Positions 35,096-45,868 of a stretch of DNA of 64,000 nucleotides are shown piece by piece. The DNA is from Rhynchosporium graminicola (Eukaryota > Ascomycota > Leotiomycetes > Helotiales > Ploettnerulaceae). Each line of letters starts with the position of its first letter. The stretch's first letter is position 1. The position numbers were made by a program, and so were the translations under genes. Where the stretch lies: NCBI GenBank assembly GCA_900074885.1, contig FJUW01000044.1, positions 298,321 to 362,320 of the forward strand, given 5' to 3'. Under the pieces are notes generated by a model. The model saw nothing but the letters and a program-made list of their open reading frames with translations. It was not told the DNA's origin and made no database searches.

Positions 35096-38000
35096 CTAAT
35101 CGCCCATAATATCGTCTTCAACCTCGTCCGCACCACCATTTGGCACGCCGTCACCATCCAGGCTTGCTTCAGGCTCATCATCGAGTAGTTCTCTCCTCCT
35201 CAGATCCTCGACCGTGCCTTCCTCCGGTTCGACATCTGCAAACGGATCATCCTCCTCATCCTCCTCATCTACTGCCAAAATATCACTCTTCGCAGTCGTC
35301 TGCTTATCTCCAACCTTTGGGTGAGATGTAGATTTCCCATTCTTGCCTTTCTTGCCTTTCGTCTTTGGCTCATCAAGATAAGCAATGATATCTTTGAAAT
35401 TCGGGCCTAGACGTGATCGATTCCGTTGGAGACGTGACCGAAGCTTTCCCTTCAGAGGTCCAGAAGCGTCGATAACTCCTGCCAAGATAGCAAGGACTAC
35501 TTTGCCTGTGAATTCGCAGAGCTCTCTTTCCGCCGTCAAGGCTTCGGCTTGACGCTCGTTATCTGTGGCAAGTTCCTCTTCGTCGTCTTCTGGCTCTTCG
35601 TCGAGTTCTTCTGGCTCTTCGTCATCGCTGGGTTCTGCCAGTTTCTTGTGTGACTTCTTGGCGAATTGCTTTTCTAAAGCGTCGAAAATCGAGATGAGTT
35701 CGTGGTGGACTTCTGGAATGATTGGTTTAATGAGGTTGAGGTAGTATGGACTTTCTTCGGCATCTGCTTCAGTTTCAGATGGTCGTAGCGTGGTGAATAA
35801 TACGTGAACGTCAAGCACGGTTCCCGCTCCGATAAGACGAACAGGATCTAGCGTCGCCCGAGATGAAAACGCGGCCGTGACATTTTGCATAAATATTTCC
35901 TGCCATTGCCTCAGATGATCGATGTCAATATCGGGAACATCATCTTCAATGGCGACGGCGTCTGTCAAGGCTCGGATTTTCCACATGAAATAGAACATTG
36001 CTGATTTCATAGCAGATAAGACGATGTCATCCTCAAGACCATCAATCTCTTCGTCGTTGGCGTCCTCAAACACACCGCGAGCGATTATGTCAAGAAGGAT
36101 GACGATTGGGAGTGGCTCGCCACCTATTGAGTCCTCTTCTAGGGTGTCGACAGAACTCGCAATTGTTGAGAGCTGCTCCAATCTGATGAGGGTGTGAGAT
36201 AGGTCTTTGAGCACCTTGACCTTGAATGAGCCCCGGACCGCAATGTTGCCGGTCTGATTGAGTTGGCGGAGAGAATTAGCGGTGTCTTCCCAAAGCGACA
36301 GAATCTTGTTATCAGCAAGTTCCTCCAACTCTTCATGTCCTCGAGCGTGGAGAAATGCGGCCACAGCTTCAGCAAGGACGGTACGATCTGCGTGACTGTT
36401 GAACTGTGCACTTATATCGTCAAGTAATTGTGAATAGACCGTAGTGTCCTGGCGAAGTTCTTGGAAGACGCCCAAGTTCAAGACGTGCTCTAATCGCAGA
36501 ACGAGTGTTGCTGTCTTTGGATCTGCTCCGTACTTTTTCAAAAGTCGTGGAATAAGACCGGCTAAGCGACGCGCAGCATTATCGTTCGCTTCGGCAATCT
36601 CAGCCTTTGAAGCTTTGCTTTTACCTTTGTCCCTGGCGGATTCATCGACGCTCGCCAAGCTCACTTTTACCACAGCGTTGAGGATCTCCAGGAGAACAAG
36701 CTCTTCCTGCTCGGTGGGTTTGAAGCTGTCTCGAATGGTGTCTGATACTTCATTTTCGGATGCTGCAGCCGTATGATCATACAGTAGATAGCCTGCCAGC
36801 ACCTCCCAGTCCTTTAACATTGATGACTTGTCGTAAAGTGCCTGTGCAGCCAGGGTGAATCTCGACTCGGACACAGAGGTATCGAGGAACTCTGGGAGTG
36901 CAATCTGACTAGGTTGATCATCTGAATCTTGAGCGTCGTAGCCAAGAAGACATTCCGCCAGACATTTGAATTGGATCCACGCCCCGCGAGGAGAATCGTA
37001 GTCATCCTCGTCATCAACGGTGAGGAGATCTTCAATGGATTCTTCGCCTCCCAGTTCCTCCACTCTAGCCTCGTACGCATCTTTGACATTTGCCAAGAAG
37101 AATGTCACAATTGCCTTCCGCACCTTGGGGTCAGTATCGAAGATCAACTTGCCAAGAGTGTCAATGTCGTCGGGTTCTAACATGCCCTGTTCACGAATCA
37201 GGCCCATCAAATCCACTGCAGCCGCCCTAATTCCCGGCTCGGAATCACGCGTGGCCATTTCAACCATGCGAGGGCGAAATCGTTCAACAAAGTGGCGCAT
37301 GCCTCCGGGATTGAGACTGTTCATCAACTTCGACAATTGTTTCACGACTTCTAATCTCATCGATCCATGAGTATCAGACAGCATCCAGCCCATGTACCTC
37401 AAATATTGTCCCTCGAAGAACATGCTTTCCAGCTCCATCATCCACGATCCCATGGCTTCGGCGCACTCGGTTCGTATTTTTGGATCCACATCACGATACC
37501 TGTGTGTGTAAACCGTGTCAAAGAAACCCTGAATTCGCTCCTTGAGAAATGTCTCGTTGTCTTCGTTCGTCTTAACCTTCTTTTGGAAGTCTGCTAGCCT
37601 GGCTTTGTTCGCTCCCTTTTTGTTCTTCTCTGACTCGATCTGGCGCGAGGTCTTGGCTGCAGCTTCAATCTCATGATGGGCGACCCGACACATTGCCGTC
37701 ATGATGGTCAATGCCACCAGTGTAGCTGTGTGTCGGAAAGGTCGTAGTGTAGAGGAGGAGAGAGTAGAGATCCACACGTCGATGTTCTCGATCAACGGCT
37801 TCTCATTGTAGAGTATACCGGTATCGTGTATTGCTTGGATGAGTTGGTCGAAGAATCCAACCAGGGCGTCTCGAAATGCATGACTGCTCTTTGTCTTTGA
37901 TGTGAGGGGGTAATCTGTAATGTTTTTCTGCATTCACTTAGTGAGGTCCGATATCTTTATTCAGGGAAACTTACGGCTTGATGCTCATCTTGAAGATCAG

Positions 38001-38668
38001 CTAACTTGTTCATGACATTATCTTCATCGTTGACATCGTCGCTCGTGATTTCTATGCTACAGCCAGCACTCCTCAAGACCAAATTGATCAAATCCGCCAA
38101 CGCAGATATATTGTCTTCGTTATATTTGTTCAACCACCTAGTAACGACAGTTTCTGAGGTATCGCCGCTTTGGAAAACATCGGCTGGAATATGATTAGCA
38201 GCCACTTTACAACTTTGGAAGTGGTAGTCCCGTACCATATAATCCATCAGCTTCCTTATCCGCAATCGCAACGCGCTTGCCACTCTTCTTGGGCCGAGCA
38301 GGAAGCTTGACAGCTAAAGGTTCGTCGTTATACGCCGCTGTGCCGTGGACCTTGACCTTCTTCGCTGCTGGTTTCTTCGTCTTCTTTGCCTTCTTCCTCA
38401 CTTCTCTCTCTTCCTCCTCTCCAGCACTTTCGTTCGCGTCGTCGCTGTCCTCTGCCTCTTCGATATTCGACGCGTCGCCTTCCTCTTCCCCATCTGTGCG
38501 CTTTCTTTTCGATGTCGCAGACCCAGCATGAGAAGAATCTACTTCCGGTTGGAATTTTTGTGGCACTTTCACGGCGCGTCCTGACTTGCGCCTGCTTCCT
38601 ATGGCAGCGGGGGAGCTCATTACGTCGTTGGTGGAAATATCCAGAAGCGGCGTTCTCGTCGTAGTCAT
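35096..38668 (-). CDS. Cohesin subunit Scc3/Psc3 (STAG/SA family)
   Basis: A HEAT-repeat subunit of nuclear cohesin that binds the Scc1/Rad21 kleisin and DNA, needed for sister-chromatid cohesion. Three exons (38668-38236, 38183-37975, 37927-35096) give 1157 residues, with introns of 52 and 47 nt. The N-terminus is charged and Ser/Lys-rich with nuclear-localisation-like runs ('KKAKKTKKPAAKKVK'). The conserved STAG domain follows. The stromalin conservative domain lies at roughly residues 350-420 and is recognised by 'RTECAEAMGSWMMELESMF' and 'YLRYMGWMLSDTHGSMRLEV'. The C-terminus is very acidic (poly Glu/Asp). Length fits fungal orthologues. This is the only obvious essential housekeeping protein gene in the window. 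Confidence in family is high, although the exact first-intron acceptor has a shorter alternative. Confidence 0.94.
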
Positions 38669-39354
38669 TGGCGCATCAGTTCCGATTGCGATTTCGAATT
38701 GATGCAGTGAGAGTGATCTCCTAGTGGTGGTGCGGCGCGTTCAATTATTCTGCGCAAGCGTGTTGATCTGGCGCGTTGGAGGGGGCCGCGACAGACTTTG
38801 GGCCCCATTAGGTGCAAGTAAGGCCTGAGGCATATATACACTTGGAGGTGTCATCTCATATGAAGTAACTTCGCGCATCATGCCCACCACTGGCGCCTGG
38901 ACACACGACTCTTTCTACTGTCAAGTCAGTAAGCTGATGGAATTCGGAGTAATGCCATAAATCACCTATAAATTATTGCGAATATCATCGGAATGCAAGA
39001 GTACTTTTTCTTTTGATGTCAATCTTGCTTCTTACTGCCGTGTTCTGATCTGAGGAGCAGGCTCAGGAGAGTGATCACGATCAGTCATTGCTTCCAAAGA
39101 TCATTAGAATCCCCGATCATTGCCACATGAGTGTTCTAGCTAAGATTAAATTCCTCTGCTACAAGAGCACCTGGACCAATGTTTATGCGGGTTATTGCGC
39201 GAGTGGGCATCTAAATTCAGAGCCACGCCAGTCACATCCCTCCCATCAGCTTCAGTTCCTGTTCTTCAACCAGCTTCGAACACTCACAAGTCAATCAGTT
39301 CAACCAAGGCCCCAAAATCTAACCATTAAGTACCTAAAGAACTCCTCTGCTACC
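38669..39354. other. Intergenic region between scc3 start and 5S rRNA gene
   Basis: The first few hundred bases are the promoter area of the minus-strand cohesin gene. The rest is the 5' flank of the 5S gene. No protein gene is seen. Confidence 0.55.
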
Positions 39355-39473
39355 ACATACGACCATAGACTGGTGAGAAATGGGCATCCCGTCCGCTCTG
39401 CCATACACAAGCACCAGATCGGCAGATTAGTAGTTGGGTGGGTGACCACCAGCGAATACCTGCTGTTGTATGT
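39355..39473 (+). rRNA. 5S ribosomal RNA
   Basis: A 119-base match by eye to filamentous-fungal 5S rRNA. It begins ACATACGACCATAG and contains the conserved CATCCCGTCCGCTCTGCC. It also holds the loop and helix block TAGTAGTTGGGTGGGTGACC followed by ACCAGCGAATACC, and ends GTTGTATGT with a T-run (TTTT) terminator for RNA polymerase III. The internal promoter elements (A box, intermediate element, C box) lie within these blocks. It is a single dispersed copy outside rDNA, as in Neurospora and relatives. A long open frame that runs through it (39088-39627) is spurious. A few positions depart from the usual sequence (for example AATACC for AATCCC), so it may be a variant copy. Confidence 0.92.
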
Positions 39474-40950
39474 TTTCCCATTTTTTGCAAAATTTACTGC
39501 TCTTCCTTCCCACTCCAACCTGGCTGGAACTTATCTTTTTGCTCTAGCGGATCCCAGAGAAGTTTCAACTTTCATACGGCCATCAAGTTCAGTACGCTTC
39601 ATTTTTACATCTCCTCACTATGAATAAATCTTTGTAGTTACCCTTATCAGACGACAAGCTGTCGAGGCCGGATCAACGTGTCTTTGTTGGGCGCAGTTGC
39701 TCTCCGCTCAACCGCCGAGGCCGGAGAGATTGTTTGTAAGTACGGCAATAGTTCCCAACGAGATTGCTGCCCGACGGTTATGAAGATTCTTCAAACAATT
39801 GCAGCTTCACAGGCCTAGCGTTTGATGTCAAGCTCCAAACATGAGATGGTCCAAGGCCTTGACCTCAGATCATGTCGGAATGCTTGCGTGATATGCCGGT
39901 GGCGCATGCTTAATGAGCTCATGGGAGAAGTCATTGTTTTTGGCACTTGGCTTGCTGAGTGTTCCACAGCTTGGTTCGACACATTGTTCAGCAGATCTGA
40001 TGTTAAGTCGCGTTAGTGTTATCGTTTACACCCCAGCAGTGCTCGACTCGTCTTATTAAAGGGAGTTTTAGTAGTATATAGCTTTCGAGATATGTATTTA
40101 TAGATATTCTATAGCGCATTATAGCTCAGGAAGGTAAGGTCTCGGGGGCGAGACTTATATAGTAGTAGACTTATGATATCACTAGACCTCCACTAGCTAG
40201 TAGCGTATAGACCTTTACTTCTATAGCTTTCTTCTGAGGTTTCAGAGCCTTCTCTATAATACATCTACGCTTCTCAAGAGGTTCTATGCCAGCACCTTTT
40301 CTCAGACGCAGCCTTGCAAAACATTCAATGCGCCTCAACTCAAAGTCCCCTTCCTGGCCAATGAAACGGCAAACAACGGCCGCCATAGGAAAGAAAGTAT
40401 CCACATTCTGTTGTGTAAATCATCGGTATATCATCGGACCAGGCCAACAATGCCTGCGTTCGTTTGAAGATCGCCTGACGGGTGGGACGCGCATCACAAG
40501 ACACCAGTCGAATTTGAGTGACTCGACCCGATGTGTTAGTTGACTGATTTCTTGATAGAAAGCAGGCTGTAGGCGTCTAATGGTCTTTCTCTAGTGTCGG
40601 ACAAGCGTCTCTATCTTGAAAACAGTCAGATGCCATGACAATTGGTTTGATAGTGTGGCATCGGTCCTGACCCCTTGGGAAGAGCGACTCTTGCTGTCAG
40701 CCTCCCAGCTCCAACATCATTGTGGGTATGCGTGAAAATTTATGTCCTTCCGATTTCCTGTCATTGAGGAATGTATATAAGGGACTCAAACCCCCTCTCA
40801 GTAAACAGCATCAGCGATCAATAGTTCTTCCATCTCTCCTGTATTTCATCTTATCCATTCCTTCAATCCTCTATCCAGATCTCTACGCCCTAAATATAAC
40901 AGAACGCCTAATATCTGGCTCATTAGCAATTAACGTATTATCAATATCCT
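39474..40950. other. Gene-poor, partly AT-rich region
   Basis: No recognised gene. The frame at 40171-40404 (minus) has no domain. AT-rich sequence with TATAG words lies at 40070-40260. A TATA-like TGTATATAAGG occurs near 40773, followed by a CT-rich stretch resembling a fungal core promoter, but what follows it is the inverted fragment at 40951. Confidence 0.5.
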
Positions 40951-41118
40951 TCAAGACTCAGCCTTAACCGATCCGTTCGTACTCGCAGCAGTCGATGATT
41001 TCGAACCTATTACAGCTTTAGCAAAGGTAAAAACAGCAGGGGCAGTAGCTATTATAGTATTATCGACGCTAGGTATCTGGATTACGATAAATCCACCGAA
41101 AGGTCCAGCCGGTTCGCG
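40951..41118 (-). pseudogene. Inverted C-terminal fragment of an Egh16-like gene
   Basis: Read on the minus strand, 41110 to 40951 is open to a TGA (40951-40953). It starts 'PAGPFGGFIVIQI', matching 'PAEPFGGVIAIQM' near the end of the Egh16-like pseudogene at 41180-42031. The following Ala/Thr/Ser-rich tail is similarly spaced. At DNA level both share AACCTTTCGGTGGA-like sequence. The fragment is AT-shifted relative to the plus-strand copy (ATA, TTA and GTA codons), so it probably decayed by C-to-T change. Only about 55 C-terminal codons remain. It lies ~60 bp upstream of, and head-to-head with, the other copy. Confidence 0.72.
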
Positions 41119-41179
41119 CCAGCTTTTAGTTCATAAAATTCAATTTTTCAACTCTTTCTTCCTCCAAACATCAGCAAAA

Positions 41180-42031
41180 ATGTTCACCAACATTCTCATC
41201 ATTGCTCTGGCACCATCGCCTCTTGTTATTGCGCATGGAAAGGTTGCATTAATGTTGGTTTGATCAGCTTCTTCCCCTACAATACTCTCAGGGTGGCGAC
41301 ATAGATGGAAACACTACCGCTCTCGGAATAATGGGCGGCATTGTTCCAGGCCCAGGCCGTAACAAGGTCTTAGACGTTGATACTACTGTCTTTGGACTGA
41401 CGAACTCCATGAGCGATGGGCTCGGAAAGACCGCAGGTGGTGGAAAGAATCGTTGCCCAGTCCAGATCGACCCTTCCCCAGGTATCAGACGGCGGAGAGA
41501 TCTCCGGGATATGGCATACCGTCACAACGGATGGGGGCTGGGCCCTTGACAATGGTGCTGGAAACTAACGGAACTGGTGCTTTCTCGACAGGAACAAAGC
41601 TTGCCATCACTCAGCAAATACCAGGTACAAATGGTAACATCCGCGCACCAAAATACAGGCGTTTCTTCCGCCGCGTACTCATCTCCGCTGATATGGTGAA
41701 GCATGCTTCGAACGTCAAAACCGATGAGCAGATGGCCGCTACTGTTCCAGCTGGAACCACCTGTGCTGGTACCGTCAACGGTCAACAGAATGTCTGCCTC
41801 GTCAAAATCGCAAACTCGAACCCGGCTGAACCTTTCGGTGGAGTCATCGCAATCCAAATGGCCAGCGCCGGTAATACTACATTGACTGCTGCAACTGCTG
41901 ATTCCGCTCCTACTAAAGCATCAACAGCTGCCAGTGCAAAGGCAGCAGCTAGGGCTGCCTCAATGGATGCTGTTGATACGTTAATTGCCGATGAGCCAGA
42001 TACTAAACACTCTGTTGCATTCAGGGCATAG
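41180..42031 (+). pseudogene. Egh16-like (PF11327 type) secreted protein gene, frameshifted
   Basis: The Egh16/Gas1-like family comprises small secreted proteins found in plant-interacting and insect-infecting fungi; some are linked to appressorium function. Here the ATG at 41180 starts a signal peptide ('MFTNILIIALAPSPLVIA') and the mature start 'HGK'. An intron of about 50 nt or less ends at CTCAG before 41292. The family sequence then runs through three frames: 'GGIVPGPGRN' to 'GKTAGGGKN' in the first, 'VSDGGEISGIWHTVTTDGG' in the second, and 'GTGAFSTGTKLAITQQIPG' to the stop at 42029-42031 in the third. Shifts lie near 41440-41455 and near 41550. 'CAGTVNGQQNVCLVKIAN' and 'EPFGGVIAIQM' are recognisable family blocks. 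The frame breaks argue for a pseudogene unless they are sequence errors. Confidence 0.75.
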
Positions 42032-43103
42032 AGATTTATACTGATGGGGGATTAAGGGATGGGATGATATGAAATGAAATGATGAAGACATGTTCACAGT
42101 TCTATATTTCAGGTAGATAACAATGAAGGTCTAAATGCTGGGAGTGTGTTTGATGTTGACGTGCTTCTCGCTTAAGTGGTAGTTCGATCTTGGCATGGAA
42201 GGTTTAATGTGCACGCAAGATCCAAGCCGAATAGTCGAAGCTGGAAGCGAGATCCCGGGCTGATTATTATCATAACAGAGCTCAACAAATTCCAGGTTCC
42301 GATCTGGTCGCTCGTTGGCTTAAATGTAACGTTCAAATAGCCTACACTGGAAGAGGGGTAGATCTCCGTAGCCTTCGAAGACAAATGTGAATTGACGACA
42401 GCGGATGGGAAGCCGAAGTTGACGAAGACCTAACTACTTCCGGCATCCCGTGAAGGTTCAAAATTTCGAATCTTTCTATTTTTCTCTATATCGTTCTCAA
42501 AAATCAAACAAACCACTCATCAATGAGGACTTGATAACCTCTAGCTTCTCTAAAAAATCATTGCCTCTGCCCTTTATCACTAACAACAAATATCTTCAAG
42601 CCTCGGCCTTTTTTAAAAAAGCTATTCCTTCAGCTTCAAGCCTCAATCCTCAGCTAGAGAAATGTATAATCGTGCCAGTGTAACGTACGGTCGAACGTGG
42701 TATTCGTTCGAGAGTGCGAAGAGGTGGGTTAGGTAGGCTGAGACGCTATCACTAGATTAAGTCTAAGGGTTTCTTACAAGTTACTAAGTATAAGTTAAGA
42801 TACTATATTTGAGTTAAGCACGAAGCTTCTATCTAATAAGTAGACGTGCTAGTTATATAGAACTTTCGTTCTATTAAATCAGTTAAATCATCTGAATTAT
42901 TATAGAGTCTATAAGCTAGAGGCTGATTCACTATATAACCTTCTGTCATATGACCTATAGCTTCTCTATATAGTATAAGGCTTACTTTATTCTGAGCTAG
43001 TCTATCTGCCGAGCTTCAGGGCTATATCACCTATTCCGGTTAAGGGTCGTAATAGCTAGGTAATATAACTACTATAACCTAAATTATATATATTTAATTC
43101 TAG
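42032..43103. other. Intergenic region grading into AT-rich DNA
   Basis: Up to ~42680 it is ordinary composition with short frames and no domain. From ~42740 it becomes strongly AT-rich with many TATA/CTATA words and no coding potential. Confidence 0.6.
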
Positions 43104-43690
43104 TAACGCGTTAACGCGAAACTATAAGAAATTTTATAGAAGCTATAATTTATAATATGATATATATAAAATAATTATAGAGTATTATTTAAGCTACAAA
43201 TTATATTTTATTTATAAATATAATATTAATTTCTATATATAATAGCTATATAGTATATTAATTGTCAAGTAACTTATGAACGCGTCAATCAAGCTCTTAA
43301 ATAACGCGTTAACGCGAAACCTATTAAAATGATCTATAGAATCTAAAATAATCGATATAATATATATAAAATAATTATAAAATATTATTTAAGCAATAGA
43401 ATATATTCTATATATATATATATATAATTCTAATTTCCATATATATTAGTTATAGAATATATTTATTCTCATATAACGCGTTAACGGAAAACTTATCAAA
43501 ACTATCTATACAAGCTATAATTATAAATATATAATATATAGAATATTTATAGAATTTATTTAAGCAATATAATATATTTTAATTATAGCTTTAATATTAA
43601 TTTCTATATGTATTAGCTATATAATAAATTTATTTTCAAGTAACGCGTTAACGCGAAACCTAATAAAACCATCTATGTAAGCTATAAAAA
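43104..43690. repeat. AT-rich tandem array with conserved CGCGTTAACGCG core
   Basis: Four repeat units begin with TAACGCGTTAACG at 43104, 43302, 43484 and 43641 (spacings 198, 182 and 157 bp); the last is truncated. Units share further words after the core, such as GCGAAACC, ATATATAAAATAATTATA, TATTATTTAAGC and TAATTTC..ATAT. Apart from the core, the unit is almost pure A/T. The core CGCGTTAACGCG is a perfect 12-bp palindrome in three copies and altered (CGCGTTAACGGA) in the third. A partial extra core (GAACGCGTCAATC) lies at about 43278. No coding sequence is present. This is a short satellite-like array of unknown role. Confidence 0.82.
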
Positions 43691-44090
43691 TATGCTGTTC
43701 GGAAATATCTAGGGTTCAGTGTAAATTTGAACAGACTGGATCTCAATTGTCGATCGTACTCGCAATAACGTCCCTTATACAATCGAAAATAGTTTGGAGC
43801 ATATTTTTCTCGTCGCATCTTTGATAAAGATGTTTTCGTTGTTCTTCAATGCCTTTAAATTGCGATTAGATATCTTGGATAATAAGGCAGGGCTTATTTT
43901 CAAAATAACTTGATGACAGATGAAGATGATTAGGAGAGCTGGTGCGAAAGTGTATTCAAAGATTTCTTCTCAAAGTTCATCACTTGCTTTTCTACCATTA
44001 CGCGGTGGACACGTCTCGTACATCATGTACATAAAACAGGAGTCTTTTGATCACGCAGAGTCTCACTCATTGAACGTCCAAGCCATCTCT
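43691..44090. other. 3' flank of the CDF transporter gene
   Basis: The boundary between the AT-rich array and the CDF gene 3' end. No feature other than the expected 3' untranslated region. Confidence 0.55.
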
Positions 44091-45868
44091 TCAACCTCCT
44101 CTTTCTTTTATTGCCTGGACTTTGGCTTGAATTTTTTTTTGTATCCTCTCTATGATTGGCTCTCTGACTCCCTTGGTCTTCACTTCGTAAAGTGCTTTAT
44201 GTTCCGTTTGGATGCTGTGTGAGTCTTCGTAGTCGACGTGCACAAAAGCTCGTTCCACATCTCCGAGGCCTTGAAACTGTCAGTAGGTCTGAAGCGGACG
44301 TGGGATGGCAGGACCGTGTACCTTCTAATTTTCTTTGCAAAGTTTCGCTGACATCATGTGTAACTTGTAGAGTCTCGAATCTATCCATTATAATATCTAC
44401 TTCGGCGTAGTATTTGTCACCGGCGTGGTAGGCTCGAACCTGCAAGTGGTATTCTTATCAATTTCCTATAATCTGTGTAAGTTACAGGTCCAAACTTACT
44501 GTATCGATTTTGAGAATCCTCTTGTCATGTGTGACAGCCACATACACCATCTTGTTGAGGAAGTCCTGAGGTGCAGACTTGCCTACCAAGTACCACATAT
44601 GTTCGAAAGCAGTTGATGCCCACGAGTAGAGAATCAGGCATGCAATACAGATTGCACCAACGGGATCGAGGAACCAGACCACGTTGAACCGACTGCCGAC
44701 AATTGACATGATCAAACCGAAGACGTTGACTGCGATATCGTTCCGGTGATCGATCTCCATAGCAGTTAGAAAGAGTTTCAGGGTTGTGGACAGGATGAAA
44801 TAGTGGTGGTCCTACCATGAAGATTCCAGCCGCAGGGTATCGTCTGAGAATGAAGCAGTATACGAAGAGACATGCTTTCGCAAAGACTGACTGAAGTCAG
44901 CATAGCATACTTGGGAGCTGAACAGACCAAAAGAACTTACTGGCAACACACACGAATACAATCGGAATGATGTGAAGTGCTTCTGAATCATGAGGTCCTC
45001 GAACTAAGCTACGGATGGACTCGATCTGTTGGAACTGTTAGTACTGGCCTTCGCCAATTCAGGAGGCCAGGACTGCTCACGATCAATTGTACCGAGACAG
45101 TAGTCATCAGAGCACAAAAAAGGATGATACCGACCGTCTCAACACGCTTACGACCCTGGTTAAAATTAGTTTCTGAACCAAATGGAGAGACCGAGGACGA
45201 GCGGCAAACTTACCACAGGAAATTTCTCGACATTCGGCTTGGCTGCAAGTCGCGATGTGATGAGCATGATGAAGGAACTGACAAGATCCATCTGGATTTT
45301 ATGTCAGCTGAACTTCATGGTCACTGATTTGCTCAGGACCTACAAATGCATCTGCTGCTGTAGCGAACAGCGAGAGAGATCCCGTTGACACAGCTGCGTA
45401 CATCTGAATGATAAACAGGAAGAAATTGCAGATGAAACTTGCGTTGACAGCAAATTTGACCTTGCCACCATTTTTCTTCACATCGTCGATTTCAGACTGT
45501 TCTTCTTCGCTACTACCGAGATATGCATCGATCAGGGCATTCTGGCGGTTATAATACTTCTTGACCTTCCTTTGATTTCGACCAGCTCGTGTGGGAAGAA
45601 CCTTATGAGAAAATTTGGTCTCGCTAGGCTGCTGAACGTAGCCTTTCAGCGAGTATGGGTCATCAGATGAAGAACTACGTCCTCGTTCGAGTTCGCTTTC
45701 TGCAGGAGGTGCTTGATCAATTGAACCGGTTTCTTCGAATACTGCTATGGCTGGCTTTTTTATCAAAGTGACAGAAGAATTTCTGTCAGAGGGAGGGTGT
45801 TGCTGTGGAGTAGGAGAGGGAAAGCGAGCTGCCTCAACCTGTTCAATCTCATCTTGCCGAGATGCCAT
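44091..45868 (-). CDS. Cation diffusion facilitator, manganese type
   Basis: A CDF-family metal/proton antiporter that moves divalent cations, probably Mn2+, out of the cytosol into an organelle or the exterior. Eight exons on the minus strand (45868-45344, 45291-45214, 45155-45081, 45025-44941, 44886-44816, 44754-44500, 44439-44322, 44269-44091) give 461 residues; introns are 52-61 nt. A cytosolic N-terminal tail of ~115 residues precedes 'VKKYYNRQNALIDAYLG', a signature of Mn-CDFs. Metal ligands follow the DxxxD pattern in helix 2 (Asp173 and Asp177, 'DAFMD') and helix 5 (Asp280 and Asp284, 'DHRND'), rather than the HxxxD of zinc CDFs. The C-terminal domain has 'VRAYHAGDKYYAEVDIIMD' and 'VERAFVHVDYE'. 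The shift to Mn is inferred from these residues. It is divergent to the ZIP gene. Confidence 0.93.

Noticed and set aside
39088..39627. 179-codon plus-strand open frame
   Set aside because: It reads straight through the 5S rRNA gene, which explains the conservation; no protein motifs.
43104..43690. Regularly spaced repeats resembling a CRISPR array
   Set aside because: Spacing is uneven, the 'spacers' are related A/T-rich sequence rather than unique, and the genome is eukaryotic.
44405..44445. tRNA-like TaggcTCGAacc word
   Set aside because: It lies inside a conserved exon of the CDF gene ('VRAYHAG') and no cloverleaf can be drawn.
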